This document shows positions 17,263 to 26,727 of a DNA stretch of 64,000 bases, in pieces. Under the pieces are notes generated by a model that was not told where the DNA came from, did no database searches, and saw only the letters and a program-made list of their open reading frames with translations. Every line of letters begins with the position of its first letter. The first letter of the stretch is position 1. The position numbers and the translations under genes are program-made. This DNA comes from Roseomonas sp. OT10 (lineage in GTDB: Bacteria; Pseudomonadota; Alphaproteobacteria; Acetobacterales; Acetobacteraceae): positions 4,546,001 through 4,610,000 of the forward strand of contig NZ_CP087719.1 in assembly GCF_020991085.1 (NCBI RefSeq). The letters run 5' to 3'.

Positions 17263-17629
17263 GGCGGGATAACCTGACCCGTCGTGTTATGGCGTTCCAG
17301 CGTCGGACCGGGAGGGGACGCCGTCCCCTCCCAGACCCTCCCCTGCCGGGGCCACAAGCGGGCCCCGGACCCCGCTGGGAGTCTGGTGCTTCGTGGCTGC
17401 CGTCAGCCTGCGGGCTGAACCCTGACGGAGCACGGACAGGCGGGACTCCGAAAAAAGTTTCAAAGGGCATCAGCGAATGCTGCGGCCGTGTCCGCCGAGG
17501 AGCATGGCTCCTCGGCGCCTCGACCCCGTCGCAGTCATCCGCGCGGCAGCACTCCTCGGGTCCAGGGCCCGCAGGGTCCTGGCGGAGTGGGGGTACGGGG
17601 GCGAGGCAGAGCCTTGCCCCCGGGCCACG
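17263..17629 (+). repeat. Dispersed structured repeat, copy 2 of 4
   Basis: Second copy (about 367 bases), closest to copy 1: both carry GCAGTCATC-GCGCGGCAGCACTCC where copies 3 and 4 differ. The first hairpin keeps its 10-bp stem. The second keeps the stem GCCGAGGAGC/GCTCCTCGGC but has loop ATG instead of CAT. It fills the gap between convergent genes (SDR ending 17255, DUF35 gene ending 17680). No gene is present. Confidence 0.92.
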
Positions 17630-17679
17630 GACGCCCGTCCGCCAGACGTCACCGCATCATGCCACGCGTACGAAGCGTC

Positions 17680-18090
17680 TCACCCCTCCAGCCTGAAGCG
17701 GGGCAGCACGGCGCCGTCCGGCATGTCGTGGAAGACGAGCTCGACGCGCCGTCCGATCCAGCTACCGTCCGGCGCCGGGCCTTCCAGGTTGCTGATCATG
17801 ACCGGGCCTTCGTCGAGTTGCACGGCGATGACGTTGTACGGCGCCGGATAGGCCGGCAGGTACTGCCTGTGGAAGATCACCCAGGAGAGGATGCTGCCCT
17901 TGCCGGAGATGGCGGACCACTCCAGTTCCTCGGACAGGCACGCGCTGCAGGCCGGGCCCGGAGGGTACTGCCAGGTGCCGCAGTGCCGGCAGCGTTGCAG
18001 CTGCATCCTGCGCTCGCGGATGCTCTGCCACATCGGACGGTCGTACAGCCCCATCACGGGGGCGGGCGTGGATGCGATGCCGGTGTCCAT
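17680..18090 (-). CDS. DUF35 OB-fold protein with zinc ribbon, thiolase partner
   Basis: 136 residues, paralogous to the protein at 14688. A zinc ribbon with CRHCGT and CSACLS (two CxxC pairs) is followed by an OB-fold (GKGSILSWVIFHR, VQLDEGPVMIS). The ATG at 18090 starts 8 bases after the stop of the thiolase-like gene at 18099, so the two are coupled and most likely form one enzyme. It is the last gene of the operon that begins with the peptide-type ABC ATPase at 24889. An in-frame start further upstream would overlap the thiolase gene. Confidence 0.92.
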   Translation of the reverse strand: MDTGIASTPAPVMGLYDRPMWQSIRERRMQLQRCRHCGTWQYPPGPACSACLSEELEWSAISGKGSILSWVIFHRQYLPAYPAPYNVIAVQLDEGPVMISNLEGPAPDGSWIGRRVELVFHDMPDGAVLPRFRLEG

Positions 18091-18098
18091 GGTGCCCC

Positions 18099-19277
18099 CT
18101 ACCGTGCGTAGATCAATGAGACGGCCTTGCCGGCGACGTCCGAGGTATAGTGGACGTGGCTGCAACCCTCGACCTGCCGCTCGCCGCATTCACCCCGCAG
18201 CTGCCGGACGCATTCAATCTGGTGCGCCCAGCCTTGCATGTAGGTCTCCGACAGGTGCCCGCCACCGGTATTGGTCGGCAGCCGCCCGCCCGGTCCGATC
18301 CGTTGCTCCCGCAGGAACTTCCCTGCCTCCCCGAGCGCGCAGTAGCCGTAGCCTTCCAGCGCCAGGGGAACGTGAACGGAGAAGCTGTCGTAGACCTGGA
18401 AGACATCCATGTCCTCCGGCCCGATGCCGGCCATGGCATAGGAGCGCGCCGCCGCCTGGCGCTGCGCGGACAGGTAGAACTCCGTGAGGCGCGGCTCCAG
18501 CGCCGTGGCGCCACGGTTCAGGTCCGACCGGCCCACGCCTTCGATGAAGACGGGCCGCTCGCAGATGCGCTTCGCCCGCTCTGCCTCCGCGAGGATCATG
18601 GCGACGCCGCCGTCGTTGATCAGGCAGTAGTCGAACAGGTGCAGCGGCTCGCACACGTAGCGGGAGGACATGTAGTCCTCGATCGTGATGCGCTGCCGCA
18701 TGATGGCGTTGGGATTCATCGAGGACCAACCGCGCTGCGCCACGGCCACCTCGCCCAGCTCTGCCTCGGTGAAGCCGCGCGCCTGCTTGTAGGCCTGGAA
18801 GGTGAGGGCGTAGAGCGCGCCCTGGGAGGTGAGGCCCCAGGGCGCGTGATAGACGTAGGAGAGGAAGGCATCGCCCCCCATGGCTTGCGGCCCGCCATAC
18901 TGGGTGCCGGCCGTGCGCTGGTCGTTGCCGTAGACGATGGCCACCACGTCGGCCAGGCCGCTCTCGATCGCCATGCAGGCCTGCGTCACGGAGAGCACGG
19001 CATCCGCCTGGTCGCCCCAGGCGGGGTTGATGCCGAGCACCTCGCCCAGGCGCTCATAGGCGGTGGTCGGGCCCGCGATCAGCCCGTTGACCTCGTCCCG
19101 CCGCAGCCCGGAATCCCGCAGCGCCGCCGAGAAGGCCCGCAGCGCGTAGCCGTAGCAATCCGCCGGCTTCTCGCCGGCCCGGCTGCGCGCCCAGTCGCCC
19201 ACCCAGTCGGTATGCCCGATCCCCACCACCGCGGCGGCACGCCGCAGCCTCGGCGCCGCCTGATGCTGCCCGCTCAT
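18099..19277 (-). CDS. Thiolase-like (SCP-x/Ltp2-type) protein
   Basis: This 392-residue thiolase-fold protein is paralogous to the one at 15116, with AAVVGIGHTDWVGDW at the start and RLPTNTGGGHLSETYMQG and GECGERQVEG near the end. The region of the usual nucleophilic Cys reads VLSVTQACMAIESG without the CxSG pattern, and Tyr again follows GHLSET where many thiolases have His. A conserved VYDSFS loop matches CYDNFS of the paralogue. With its DUF35 partner it is probably a non-classical acyl-CoA lyase/aldolase. It sits 22 bases downstream of the ABC receptor gene, so uptake and degradation are in one operon. Confidence 0.9.
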   Translation of the reverse strand: MSGQHQAAPRLRRAAAVVGIGHTDWVGDWARSRAGEKPADCYGYALRAFSAALRDSGLRRDEVNGLIAGPTTAYERLGEVLGINPAWGDQADAVLSVTQACMAIESGLADVVAIVYGNDQRTAGTQYGGPQAMGGDAFLSYVYHAPWGLTSQGALYALTFQAYKQARGFTEAELGEVAVAQRGWSSMNPNAIMRQRITIEDYMSSRYVCEPLHLFDYCLINDGGVAMILAEAERAKRICERPVFIEGVGRSDLNRGATALEPRLTEFYLSAQRQAAARSYAMAGIGPEDMDVFQVYDSFSVHVPLALEGYGYCALGEAGKFLREQRIGPGGRLPTNTGGGHLSETYMQGWAHQIECVRQLRGECGERQVEGCSHVHYTSDVAGKAVSLIYAR

Positions 19278-19299
19278 GTCCCTTCTCCCTCCATGGCCC

Positions 19300-20916
19300 T
19301 CATGCTGCGAGCCAGACGTCGCCCAGGTCCTGGTAGATCATGTGGGTCGGCGCCATGGACCAGCCGCGGACGCGGCTGTTCATCACCACGATGCGCTGCC
19401 ACCACAGGATGGGGACGGCATAGGACTGCTCCAGCAGCCGCGACTCGAACTGCCGGACCAGCTTCTTGCGCTCCGCCGTGTCGATGGTCTTCGCCTGCTC
19501 GTCGAAGAGGCGGTCGAGCTCGCGGTCGGTGGCACGTGCCACCGCGACCTCGGCGCGGTCGTAGGAGATGTACTTCACCAGCACGTTGGTCGGGTCGTCG
19601 CTGAACTGGGTGAAGGAATCGACGAAGGCCTCGAAGTTGCCGCTGTTCTGGGCCGCGTACCAGGAGGACAGCTCGACCTGCTGATGCTCGGCCCGCACGC
19701 CGATCTGCCGCCACTGGTCGATCATGAAGATGCCGGCGGTGACATAGGGCTGGTGGTTGCGGTCCAGCAGGGTGAAGGTGAGGTTCTCCGCCCCCGCCTC
19801 CCGCAGCAGGCGCCGGGCCTCGGCGCGGTTCGCCGCCAGGTCGCGGCCATAGCCCGGCCACTTCTCCATTTCCTCCGGGGTGGCGGACCATTCGCTGCCC
19901 GGGCGCACCAGCCCGCCCACCTGGCCGAGCTGGGAGATCTTCGACAGGTTCCGGGAGCCGCCCCAGCGGTCGATGGCCAGGGACAGCGCCCGCCGTACCC
20001 GGGGATCGTCGAACGGCTTGCGCTGGCAGTTGAAGGTCAGGATCATGTGCAGCATCCAGCTCGACTCCTGGACCCGCGCATCCTCCCCCAGCGCCTTCAC
20101 GATCCGGTCGCGCTCGTTGGGCGTGAAGCCGCGGAACTCCGCCAGGATCTGCCCGCCCGACAGCGCGTTCACCATGGCGGCGGGCGACATGGTGATGGCC
20201 CGGAAGCCATCGAGATACGGCCTCCCCTGCCGGAAGTAGCCGTCGAACCGCTCGCCGACCCAGTGCGAGCCGGCAACATGCTCCACGAAGCGGAAGGGGC
20301 CGGTGCCCATGATGTTGCGGGCCGGGAAGTTCGGGTCCGCCTTCAGTCGCGCGGCGCTGAAGATCGAGTTCCAGGGAGAGGCGAAGGTGTCCATGATGGA
20401 GGCGTCCACCGCCTTCATGCGGAACACCACCGTGAGCGGGTCCGGCGTCTCGATCGACGCGATCTGTCCGAAGGAGGGTTGCCGGTTCGAGACCACGCCC
20501 TCCGGCGGCGCGCGCATCCGGTCGTAGCTGGCCTTCACGTCCTCGGAGGTGAGGAGGGTGCCGTCATGGAAGCGGACGCCGGGGTGCAGCCGGAAGGTGT
20601 AGGTCAGCCTGTCGTCGCTGGCCGTCCAGCTTTCCGCGAGGTCGCCGACGATGTTGGGGTAATTGCCTGGCTCGTAGCGCAGCAGCGTGGAGTAGTGCGG
20701 CGCCACGCGGTGCATGACCGCGAAGGTGCCCGTCGCGTGCAGGTCGTAGGTCGGGGGTTCCGCGGCCACGGCGAAGGTCAGCGTCCCGCCGCGCTTCGGC
20801 GCCCCGTCCGACTGGGCCCGGGCCGGCCCCGGGCCGCCCAGGCCGCCGCCGATCAGGGCCGGCAGGGCCAGGGCGGCCCGGCGGCTCAGCATCCTCCGGC
20901 CGATTGCATCCGTCAT
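19300..20916 (-). CDS. Family 5 ABC transporter substrate-binding protein (peptide/nickel type)
   Basis: This 538-residue periplasmic receptor of the DppA/OppA family has a signal with paired arginines (MLSRRAALALPALIGGG). It then shows the family pattern GGTLTFAVAAEPPTYD, LAESWTASDDRLTYTF and FHDGTLLTSEDVKASYDR. Family 5 receptors bind oligopeptides but also glycosides, opines and other organic solutes. The ATG at 20916 is where the signal begins. It is followed by a thiolase/DUF35 pair and preceded by two permeases and a fused ATPase, so the operon carries a complete importer. The presence of acyl-CoA enzymes makes a non-peptide ligand plausible. Confidence 0.93.
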   Translation of the reverse strand: MTDAIGRRMLSRRAALALPALIGGGLGGPGPARAQSDGAPKRGGTLTFAVAAEPPTYDLHATGTFAVMHRVAPHYSTLLRYEPGNYPNIVGDLAESWTASDDRLTYTFRLHPGVRFHDGTLLTSEDVKASYDRMRAPPEGVVSNRQPSFGQIASIETPDPLTVVFRMKAVDASIMDTFASPWNSIFSAARLKADPNFPARNIMGTGPFRFVEHVAGSHWVGERFDGYFRQGRPYLDGFRAITMSPAAMVNALSGGQILAEFRGFTPNERDRIVKALGEDARVQESSWMLHMILTFNCQRKPFDDPRVRRALSLAIDRWGGSRNLSKISQLGQVGGLVRPGSEWSATPEEMEKWPGYGRDLAANRAEARRLLREAGAENLTFTLLDRNHQPYVTAGIFMIDQWRQIGVRAEHQQVELSSWYAAQNSGNFEAFVDSFTQFSDDPTNVLVKYISYDRAEVAVARATDRELDRLFDEQAKTIDTAERKKLVRQFESRLLEQSYAVPILWWQRIVVMNSRVRGWSMAPTHMIYQDLGDVWLAA

Positions 20917-20951
20917 GTTCGTTTCCTTCCCTTGTTCTTGAACCGCGCCGC

Positions 20952-21851
20952 TCAGGTCCGGAACCGCGGATCCAGCCAGTCGCGCAGCGAGTCCCCCAGC
21001 AGGTTGAAGGCGAAGACCGCGAGCGAGATCGCGATCCCGGGGAACAGGATCATCCACGGCGCCTCCTGGTAGAAGTTCGACGAATCACCGGCCAGCATCA
21101 GCCCCCAGGCGGGCTTCGGCTCCGACACTCCGAGCCCGAGGAAGGACAGGGACGCCTCCAGCAGGATGGCCTGGGCGATGTAGGCGGTCAGGAGGATCAG
21201 GTAGGGCGCCACCACGTTGGGCGCCATGTGCCGCAGGATGATGTGGAGGCTGCCATAGCCGCCCGCGCGCGCGGCATCGATATAGGGCATGGCCCGGACG
21301 CCCAGCGCCGCCGCGCGCACCACGCGCGCCGCGCGCGGCACGATGGGGATGGCGATGGCGGCGATGAGGTTCGCATCGATCCCCAGGATCGGCCGGTGCC
21401 CGACCACCGTGACCATGACCAGCGCCAGGACGATGATCGGGAAGGACAGCACGATGTCCACGAAGCGTTGCAGCACCAGGTCCACGCGGCCGCCGAAATA
21501 GGCCGAGGTGATCCCCAGCAGCGCGCCGGCGGTGCAGCCGAGAAAGGAGGAGAGGAAGCCGATGCTCAACGCGGTCCGCGCGCCGTAGATCAGCCGGGTC
21601 AGGATGTCACGCCCGAAGGCGTCCGTGCCCAGAGGGTGCTCCGCCGAGGGCGGCGCGAGCATCGAGGCGAAGTCGATCGCCTCCGGGTCGAAGGGCGCGA
21701 GGGAGTCCGCGAAGACCGCGGCGAAGGCCATGGCCAGGACGACCAGCAGGCCCGCCATCCCCAGCGGCTGGGCGGCGGCGAAGCGAATCAGCGCCAGGTC
21801 CGACCAGTGCCAGCGGCGCCGTGCCTGCCCACCTTCCACGAAGGCGCTCAT
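20952..21851 (-). CDS. ABC transporter permease, DppC type
   Basis: This inner-membrane permease of 299 residues has the DppC/OppC layout: an N-terminal membrane helix (LGMAGLLVVLAMAFAAVFA), a periplasmic segment with HPLGTDAFGRDILTRLIYG, and then a five-helix core. The EAA-type loop AARAGGYGSLHIILRHMAPN contacts the ATPase. It lies between the DppB-type permease (12 bases) and the receptor (36 bases) of the same importer. Confidence 0.95.
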   Translation of the reverse strand: MSAFVEGGQARRRWHWSDLALIRFAAAQPLGMAGLLVVLAMAFAAVFADSLAPFDPEAIDFASMLAPPSAEHPLGTDAFGRDILTRLIYGARTALSIGFLSSFLGCTAGALLGITSAYFGGRVDLVLQRFVDIVLSFPIIVLALVMVTVVGHRPILGIDANLIAAIAIPIVPRAARVVRAAALGVRAMPYIDAARAGGYGSLHIILRHMAPNVVAPYLILLTAYIAQAILLEASLSFLGLGVSEPKPAWGLMLAGDSSNFYQEAPWMILFPGIAISLAVFAFNLLGDSLRDWLDPRFRT

Positions 21852-21863
21852 GTCCCGCTCCCC

Positions 21864-22817
21864 TCAGGCCTGGCGCACGCGCGGATCGAGCACGCCGTAC
21901 AGCATGTCGACCAGCAGGTTCATGGTCACGAAGACCACGGCCAGCAGCATCACCAGCGCCTGCACCATGACGAAGTCGCTGCGCGTCACCGCCTCCACGA
22001 ACAGGCGCCCGATGCCGTTCAGGTTGAAGACCTGCTCCGTCACCACCAGCCCGCCGATCAGGAAGGCGAACTCCAGTCCGACCACGGTGATCGCCGGCAG
22101 CAGGGCGTTGCGCATGGCATGGCGCGTCACCACCCACCGCTCGAACACGCCCTTGGCACGCGCGGTACGGATGTAGTCCTCCCGCATCACTTCCATCACG
22201 GAGGAGCGGACCATGCGCGCCACCACGGCCGCATAGCGGTAGCCCACCGCCAGGGCAGGCCAGATCAGCTGCGCGATGTTGTCGACGGGCGACTTCCAGA
22301 AGGGTGTGTAGGTCACCGGCGGCGACCACTGGAACAGCGTCAGCAGCCCCAGGATCACCAGCATGCCCAGCCAGAAGGAGGGCACGGCCAGCCCGGCCGT
22401 GGTGAAGATGCGCACCGCGTAGTCGATCCAGCTGTCGCGGAACAGGGCCGATACCGTGCCCAGGGGGACGGCGATCAGCACGGCGATGATCGCCGCCATC
22501 AGGGACACCTGCATGGTCAGCCCGATCCGGACGCCGATCTCCTCGGCCACGGGGCGGCCGGTCCACATGGAGGTGCCCAGGTCCAGCGTGGCCAGCCCGC
22601 GCATCCAGTCGGCGAACTGCACGACCAGGGGCCGGTCAAGGCCCAGGCGCGCCCGCTCGCTGTCGACGATCTGCTGCGTCACCTGGGCGCCGTCGCTGCG
22701 CAGCTTCATCTCCACGATGTCGCCCGGCACAACGCGCAGCATGAAGAAGGTGAGCACCGCGACCCCGAGCAGGGTCGGCACCATCAGCGCAATCCGGCGC
22801 AGGGCATATCGCAGCAT
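21864..22817 (-). CDS. ABC transporter permease, DppB type
   Basis: This 317-residue permease has the DppB/OppB start MLRYALRRIALMVPTLLGV with a first membrane helix, the FMLRVVPGD motif, and the cytoplasmic EAA loop IRTARAKGVFERWVVTRHAM before the last helices. It ends LDPRVRQA as in most relatives. It pairs with the DppC-type permease to form the pore. The ATG at 22817 is chosen over a much longer open frame that is the antisense or shadow continuation into the ATPase gene. Confidence 0.95.
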   Translation of the reverse strand: MLRYALRRIALMVPTLLGVAVLTFFMLRVVPGDIVEMKLRSDGAQVTQQIVDSERARLGLDRPLVVQFADWMRGLATLDLGTSMWTGRPVAEEIGVRIGLTMQVSLMAAIIAVLIAVPLGTVSALFRDSWIDYAVRIFTTAGLAVPSFWLGMLVILGLLTLFQWSPPVTYTPFWKSPVDNIAQLIWPALAVGYRYAAVVARMVRSSVMEVMREDYIRTARAKGVFERWVVTRHAMRNALLPAITVVGLEFAFLIGGLVVTEQVFNLNGIGRLFVEAVTRSDFVMVQALVMLLAVVFVTMNLLVDMLYGVLDPRVRQA

Positions 22818-22831
22818 CGCGTCCTCCCTCC

Positions 22832-24889
22832 TCAGATGCGGATGCAGGCGGCCAGGTGACCCGCCCGCACCTCGCGGAGGGACGGCACGGCCTCCGCGCA
22901 CTCCGCGACGGCCATCGGGCACCGCGTGCGGAACACGCATCCCGACGGAGGCGACAGCGGGGAGGGCAGCTCGCCCCCCAGGGCACGCGGAAGCCGCCTG
23001 CGCTCCACGGCCGGGTCGGGGACGGGGGCCGCATCCAGCAGGGCGCGGGTGTAGGGGTGCTGCGGCGTGGCATAGAGGGCGTCGCGGTCCGCCACCTCCA
23101 TGACATGGCCGAGATACATCACCACCACCCGGTGCGAGAGGTGCCGCACCACCGCCAGGTCGTGGGCGATGAACAGGAAGGACAGGCCCAGCTCCGCCTG
23201 GAGCTCCGCCAGGAGGTTGATGATCTGGCCCTGCACGGAGACGTCCAGCGCCGACACCGCCTCGTCGCAGACGATGAAGTCCGGCTCCATGGCGAGGGCG
23301 CGGGCGATGCCCACGCGCTGCCGCTGCCCGCCCGACATCTGGTGCGGGTACCGCTCCGCCATCTCGGCGGGCAAGCCGACCTGGCGCAGCAGCGTCGCGC
23401 ACCGCTCCCGCGCGGCGTTCCGCCGCAGGCCCAGCCGGCGGGTTAGCGGCTCGCGGATCGTGTCGCCCGCCGTCATGCGGGGGTTCAGCGAGCTGTAGGG
23501 GTCCTGGAAGATCACCTGCATGCGCATCCGCAGCGCCTGCATCCGCTTCGCGGACGCCTGGGTCACGTCTTCGCCGTCGAACAGGATCTCGCCGCTGGTC
23601 GGCTCCTCCAGGCGCAGCACCATCCGGCCGACCGTCGTCTTGCCGCAGCCGGACTCGCCCACCAGCCCGAGGGTTTCGCCCCGCCGGACGCTGAAGGACA
23701 CCGCCTCGGCCGCCCGCACGGTCGCCGTGCCGCCGAACAGCCCACGGGCGGGGACCGCGAAGTGCTTCGTCAGGCCACGGACCTGCAGCAGGGGAGAGGG
23801 CGCGACGGATCGCGCCGCTCGCGCCGCCGCGCCGGCGGCGACCCGGCGCGGCATGGCGCCCGGCATCTCGTCCGCGCGATGGCACGCCGCCTGGCGCCCT
23901 GCTCCCATCCTCCGCAGGGGGGGATCGCGATCGCAGCGGGGGATGCGGGCGGTACAGCGGGGCGCGAAGCGGCAACCCGGCGGCGGCCGCAGCAGGTTGG
24001 GGGGCAGTCCCTCGATGGTCTCCAGCATCCCGGTGCGCGGCTGGTCCAGCCGCGGCACGGAACGCAGCAGCCCGATGCTGTAGGGGTGGCGCGGCGCGGC
24101 GAAGACCTCCTCCGCCGGCCCCTCCTCCACCACGCGGCCGGCGTACATCACCGCCAGGCGGTCGACGTAGCGCGCCACGATGCCCAGATTGTGGGTGATG
24201 AGGATGAGGGTGATCCCCAGCCGACGGGACAGGTCCTTCATCAGCTCGAGGATCTGGGCCTGGATCGTGACGTCGAGCGCGGTCGTGGGCTCGTCCGCGA
24301 TGATCACCTTGGGATTGCAGGCCAGGCCGATGGCGATCATCACGCGCTGCCGCATGCCGCCGGAGAACTGGTGCGGGAACTGCCCCAGCCGCCGCTCCCC
24401 GTCCGGGATGCCGACCAGCCGCAGCAGCTCCACGGAGCGGGCCCGCGCCTCCTCCTCCGACAGGCCGAGATGGATGCGCATCGGCTCCGCGAGCTGCATG
24501 CCGATGGAGAGCACCGGGTTGAGGCTCGTCATCGGCTCCTGGAAGATCATAGCGATGTCGCGGCCGCGCAGGGCGCGCATCTCTCCCTCGGGCAGCGTCA
24601 GCAGGTCGCGGCCGCCGAAGAGCACCCGCCCGCCGACGATCCGCCCGGCCGGACGGGACAGCAGCCGCATCACGGACAGCGCCGTCACCGACTTCCCGCA
24701 CCCGGATTCGCCGACCAGGCCGAGCGTCTCGCCCGGCTGCACCGACCAGCTCACGCCGTCCACCGCCCTGACCGGCCCGGCACTGGTCGCGAACTCGACG
24801 GTCAGCCCTTCCACGGCGAGGATCGGTGCCACGGGCGCCTGCAGGCTCGCACCCGGAGCCTCGTCGAGCATCGGCAGCGTACCGATCAC
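22832..24889 (-). CDS. Fused DppD-DppF type ABC transporter ATPase
   Basis: Two complete ATPase domains are joined in one chain of 685 residues. The first has Walker [10 protein letters not shown], signature FSGGMRQR and Walker [13 protein letters not shown]. The second has [17 protein letters not shown] and [12 protein letters not shown]. Each is followed by the oligopeptide-transporter C-terminal extension with a cysteine cluster ([14 protein letters not shown] and [14 protein letters not shown]), which binds an iron-sulfur cluster in some relatives. Usually these are two genes, so one fused chain would form the whole ATPase dimer. First gene of an operon ending at 17680, with ATATAAAAT about 33 bases upstream. 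Confidence 0.95.
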   Translation of the reverse strand: MIGTLPMLDEAPGASLQAPVAPILAVEGLTVEFATSAGPVRAVDGVSWSVQPGETLGLVGESGCGKSVTALSVMRLLSRPAGRIVGGRVLFGGRDLLTLPEGEMRALRGRDIAMIFQEPMTSLNPVLSIGMQLAEPMRIHLGLSEEEARARSVELLRLVGIPDGERRLGQFPHQFSGGMRQRVMIAIGLACNPKVIIADEPTTALDVTIQAQILELMKDLSRRLGITLILITHNLGIVARYVDRLAVMYAGRVVEEGPAEEVFAAPRHPYSIGLLRSVPRLDQPRTGMLETIEGLPPNLLRPPPGCRFAPRCTARIPRCDRDPPLRRMGAGRQAACHRADEMPGAMPRRVAAGAAARAARSVAPSPLLQVRGLTKHFAVPARGLFGGTATVRAAEAVSFSVRRGETLGLVGESGCGKTTVGRMVLRLEEPTSGEILFDGEDVTQASAKRMQALRMRMQVIFQDPYSSLNPRMTAGDTIREPLTRRLGLRRNAARERCATLLRQVGLPAEMAERYPHQMSGGQRQRVGIARALAMEPDFIVCDEAVSALDVSVQGQIINLLAELQAELGLSFLFIAHDLAVVRHLSHRVVVMYLGHVMEVADRDALYATPQHPYTRALLDAAPVPDPAVERRRLPRALGGELPSPLSPPSGCVFRTRCPMAVAECAEAVPSLREVRAGHLAACIRI

Positions 24890-24917
24890 GATAGCCGTTC
24901 CTCCCCGTCTTTTCTTA

Positions 24918-24934
24918 CATCATATAAAATACCT
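24918..24934 (-). promoter_or_regulatory. AT-rich operator/promoter motif upstream of the peptide-type ABC operon
   Basis: ACATCATATAAAATACC lies between the quinone oxidoreductase stop (24974) and the ATPase start (24889) and contains the exact word ATATAAAAT (24922-24930). On the minus strand GCGCTTGCGC precedes ATTTTATATG by about 19 bases, giving a plausible -35 TTGCGC and -10 TTTTAT with 17-base spacing. It would give the ABC/thiolase operon its own promoter inside a long run of minus-strand genes. Confidence 0.5.
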
Positions 24935-24973
24935 CAAAACCCGGCAGCGCAAGCGCCTCCCGCCCGGATGCCC

Positions 24974-25972
24974 TCATCCGGGCGCCGGCAGCAGGATGCT
25001 CGCGCCGGTCGTGCGCCGGGCCTGGAGGTCGCGATGCGCCTGGGCCGCGTCGGCCAGGTCGTAGCGCCTCCCGACAGCCACGCGCAGCGTTCCCGCCGCG
25101 AGCGCCGCGAACACGTCCCGTGCCCGTGCGAGCAGCTCCGCGCGATCCGCCGTATGCGTCACGTAGGCCGGGCTGGTGACGTAGAGCGAGCCGAGCGTGT
25201 TGAGCCGGAACAGGTCGAAGGGCGGGACGGGGCCGGAAGCCGATCCGAAGCTGACCAGCAATCCACGCGGCCGCAGGCAGAGCAGCGAGGCCTCGAAGGT
25301 CTCGCGTCCCACCGAGTCGAAGACCACGGGCACGCCCTGGCCCCCGGTCAGCTCCCGCACGCGTCCGGGCAGGTCGTCGCGCGGATGCACGACGACATGG
25401 CGGCAGCCGTTCGCCAGGGCGATCGGCACCTTCTCCTCGCTGCCCACCACCCCGATGACGGTGGCGGAGCGGGCGGAGGCCCATTGGCACAGCAGCGAGC
25501 CGACCCCGCCCGCGGCAGCGTGCACCAGGATCGTCTCGCCCTCGCGCACCGGGTAGGTGGTGTGCAGCAGGTAGTGGGCGGTGATCCCCTTGTTGAAGGC
25601 GGCGGCCGCCAGCTCGTCGCCCACCCCGTCCGGCACGGCCACGAGATGCGCCGCGCGCACCACGCGCAGGTCGGCGTAGGAGCCGACCGGCGGAAAGGAG
25701 TACACGACCCGCTCGCCCGGCCGCACCGTGTCCACCCCGGGGCCGGCCTCCAGCACCACCCCCGCCGCCTCGATCCCCAGGGGTGCCGGGTAGGATGGCA
25801 AGGGATAGCGGCCGGTGCGGTGCTGGATGTCGATGAAGTTCACGCCGATCGCGGTGTGGCGCAACAGCACCTCGCCCGGCCCCGGCGCCCCGACCGGCCG
25901 GCTCTCCAGCCGCAGCACCTCCGGCCCGCCGGGACGGTCGATCAGGACGCAGCGCGACGGCCGCCCCTGCAT
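24974..25972 (-). CDS. Zinc-free NADPH:quinone oxidoreductase-like protein (MDR superfamily)
   Basis: This 332-residue medium-chain dehydrogenase/reductase has the quinone oxidoreductase signature: GVNFIDIQHRTGRYP near residue 50, the cofactor motif AAAGGVGSLLCQWA around residue 150, and GSEEKVPIALANGCRHVV. No structural or catalytic zinc cysteines are seen. Such enzymes reduce quinones or enoyl groups with NADPH. It starts 2 bases after the stop of an SDR and ends the operon that begins at 35029. The promoter of the next operon lies directly behind it. Confidence 0.93.
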   Translation of the reverse strand: MQGRPSRCVLIDRPGGPEVLRLESRPVGAPGPGEVLLRHTAIGVNFIDIQHRTGRYPLPSYPAPLGIEAAGVVLEAGPGVDTVRPGERVVYSFPPVGSYADLRVVRAAHLVAVPDGVGDELAAAAFNKGITAHYLLHTTYPVREGETILVHAAAGGVGSLLCQWASARSATVIGVVGSEEKVPIALANGCRHVVVHPRDDLPGRVRELTGGQGVPVVFDSVGRETFEASLLCLRPRGLLVSFGSASGPVPPFDLFRLNTLGSLYVTSPAYVTHTADRAELLARARDVFAALAAGTLRVAVGRRYDLADAAQAHRDLQARRTTGASILLPAPG

Positions 25973-25974
25973 CC

Positions 25975-26727
25975 TCAGCGCCCGCCCGACACGGTGACGT
26001 TGGTGCCCAGCACGTAGGAGGCCTCCTCCGACAACAGGAACAGGATCACCCGCGCCACCTCCTCCGGATCGGCGACGCGGCCGATCGGGACGGTGGGCAC
26101 GAGCCGCGCCAGCCGGTCGGCCGGGTTCATCTCCGTCTCCGTCAGCCCGGGGCTGACGGCGTTCACGCGGATGCCGCTGCGCGCCACCTCCTGGGCCAGC
26201 CCGATGGTCATGCTGACCACCGCGCCCTTCGAGGCGGCGTAGTGCACCCGCTCGCCGGCGCTGCCGCGCACCGCGGCGACGGAGGCGAGGTTCACGATCG
26301 CCCCGCCCGGCCCGCCGCGATCCGTCGCCATCCGCCGCACCGCTTCACGCGCGCAGAGGAAGGCGCCGATCACGTTGGTGTCGATCAGGCGCCGCAGCTC
26401 CGCGACCGGCAGGTCGGCCACCGTGGTCGGGCCGCCGTTCAGCCCGGCATTGTTGACGAGGCCGGTCACCCTGCCGAAGCGGGCCTCCGCCGCATCGAAC
26501 AGCCGCGCCACGTCGGCTTCGGCCGCCGTGTCGGCCTGCACCATCAAGGCCTCGCCGCCCGCCGCCCGGATCGCGTCGGCCACCGCCTCCGCGGGCTCCC
26601 GCCGCTCCAGATAGCTGCCGACGACGCGCCAGCCGCGGGCAGCGGCCAGGCGCGCCGTGGCGGCGCCGATGCCCCGGCTGGCGCCGGTGACGACGAGGAC
26701 GCCGCCCCTCCGCCGCTCCTCAGACAC
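25975..26727 (-). CDS. SDR family NAD(P)-dependent oxidoreductase
   Basis: This 250-residue FabG-like short-chain dehydrogenase has cofactor motif TGASRGIG (from about residue 14), NNAGLNGG, catalytic Tyr163 and Lys167 (YAASK) and VLGTNVTVSGG at the end. The GTG at 26727 is preferred because the alternative start at 26781 adds a Pro/Arg/Ser-rich leader and deep overlap with the receptor gene; with GTG the overlap is 8 bases. It is coupled to the receptor gene upstream and the quinone oxidoreductase downstream. Its substrate would be an intermediate of the acid imported by the Liv-type system. Confidence 0.9.
   Translation of the reverse strand: MSEERRRGGVLVVTGASRGIGAATARLAAARGWRVVGSYLERREPAEAVADAIRAAGGEALMVQADTAAEADVARLFDAAEARFGRVTGLVNNAGLNGGPTTVADLPVAELRRLIDTNVIGAFLCAREAVRRMATDRGGPGGAIVNLASVAAVRGSAGERVHYAASKGAVVSMTIGLAQEVARSGIRVNAVSPGLTETEMNPADRLARLVPTVPIGRVADPEEVARVILFLLSEEASYVLGTNVTVSGGR

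Noticed and set aside
20904-22859. 651-codon plus-strand frame opposite the permeases
   Set aside because: His/Gln/Arg-rich shadow of two clear membrane proteins.
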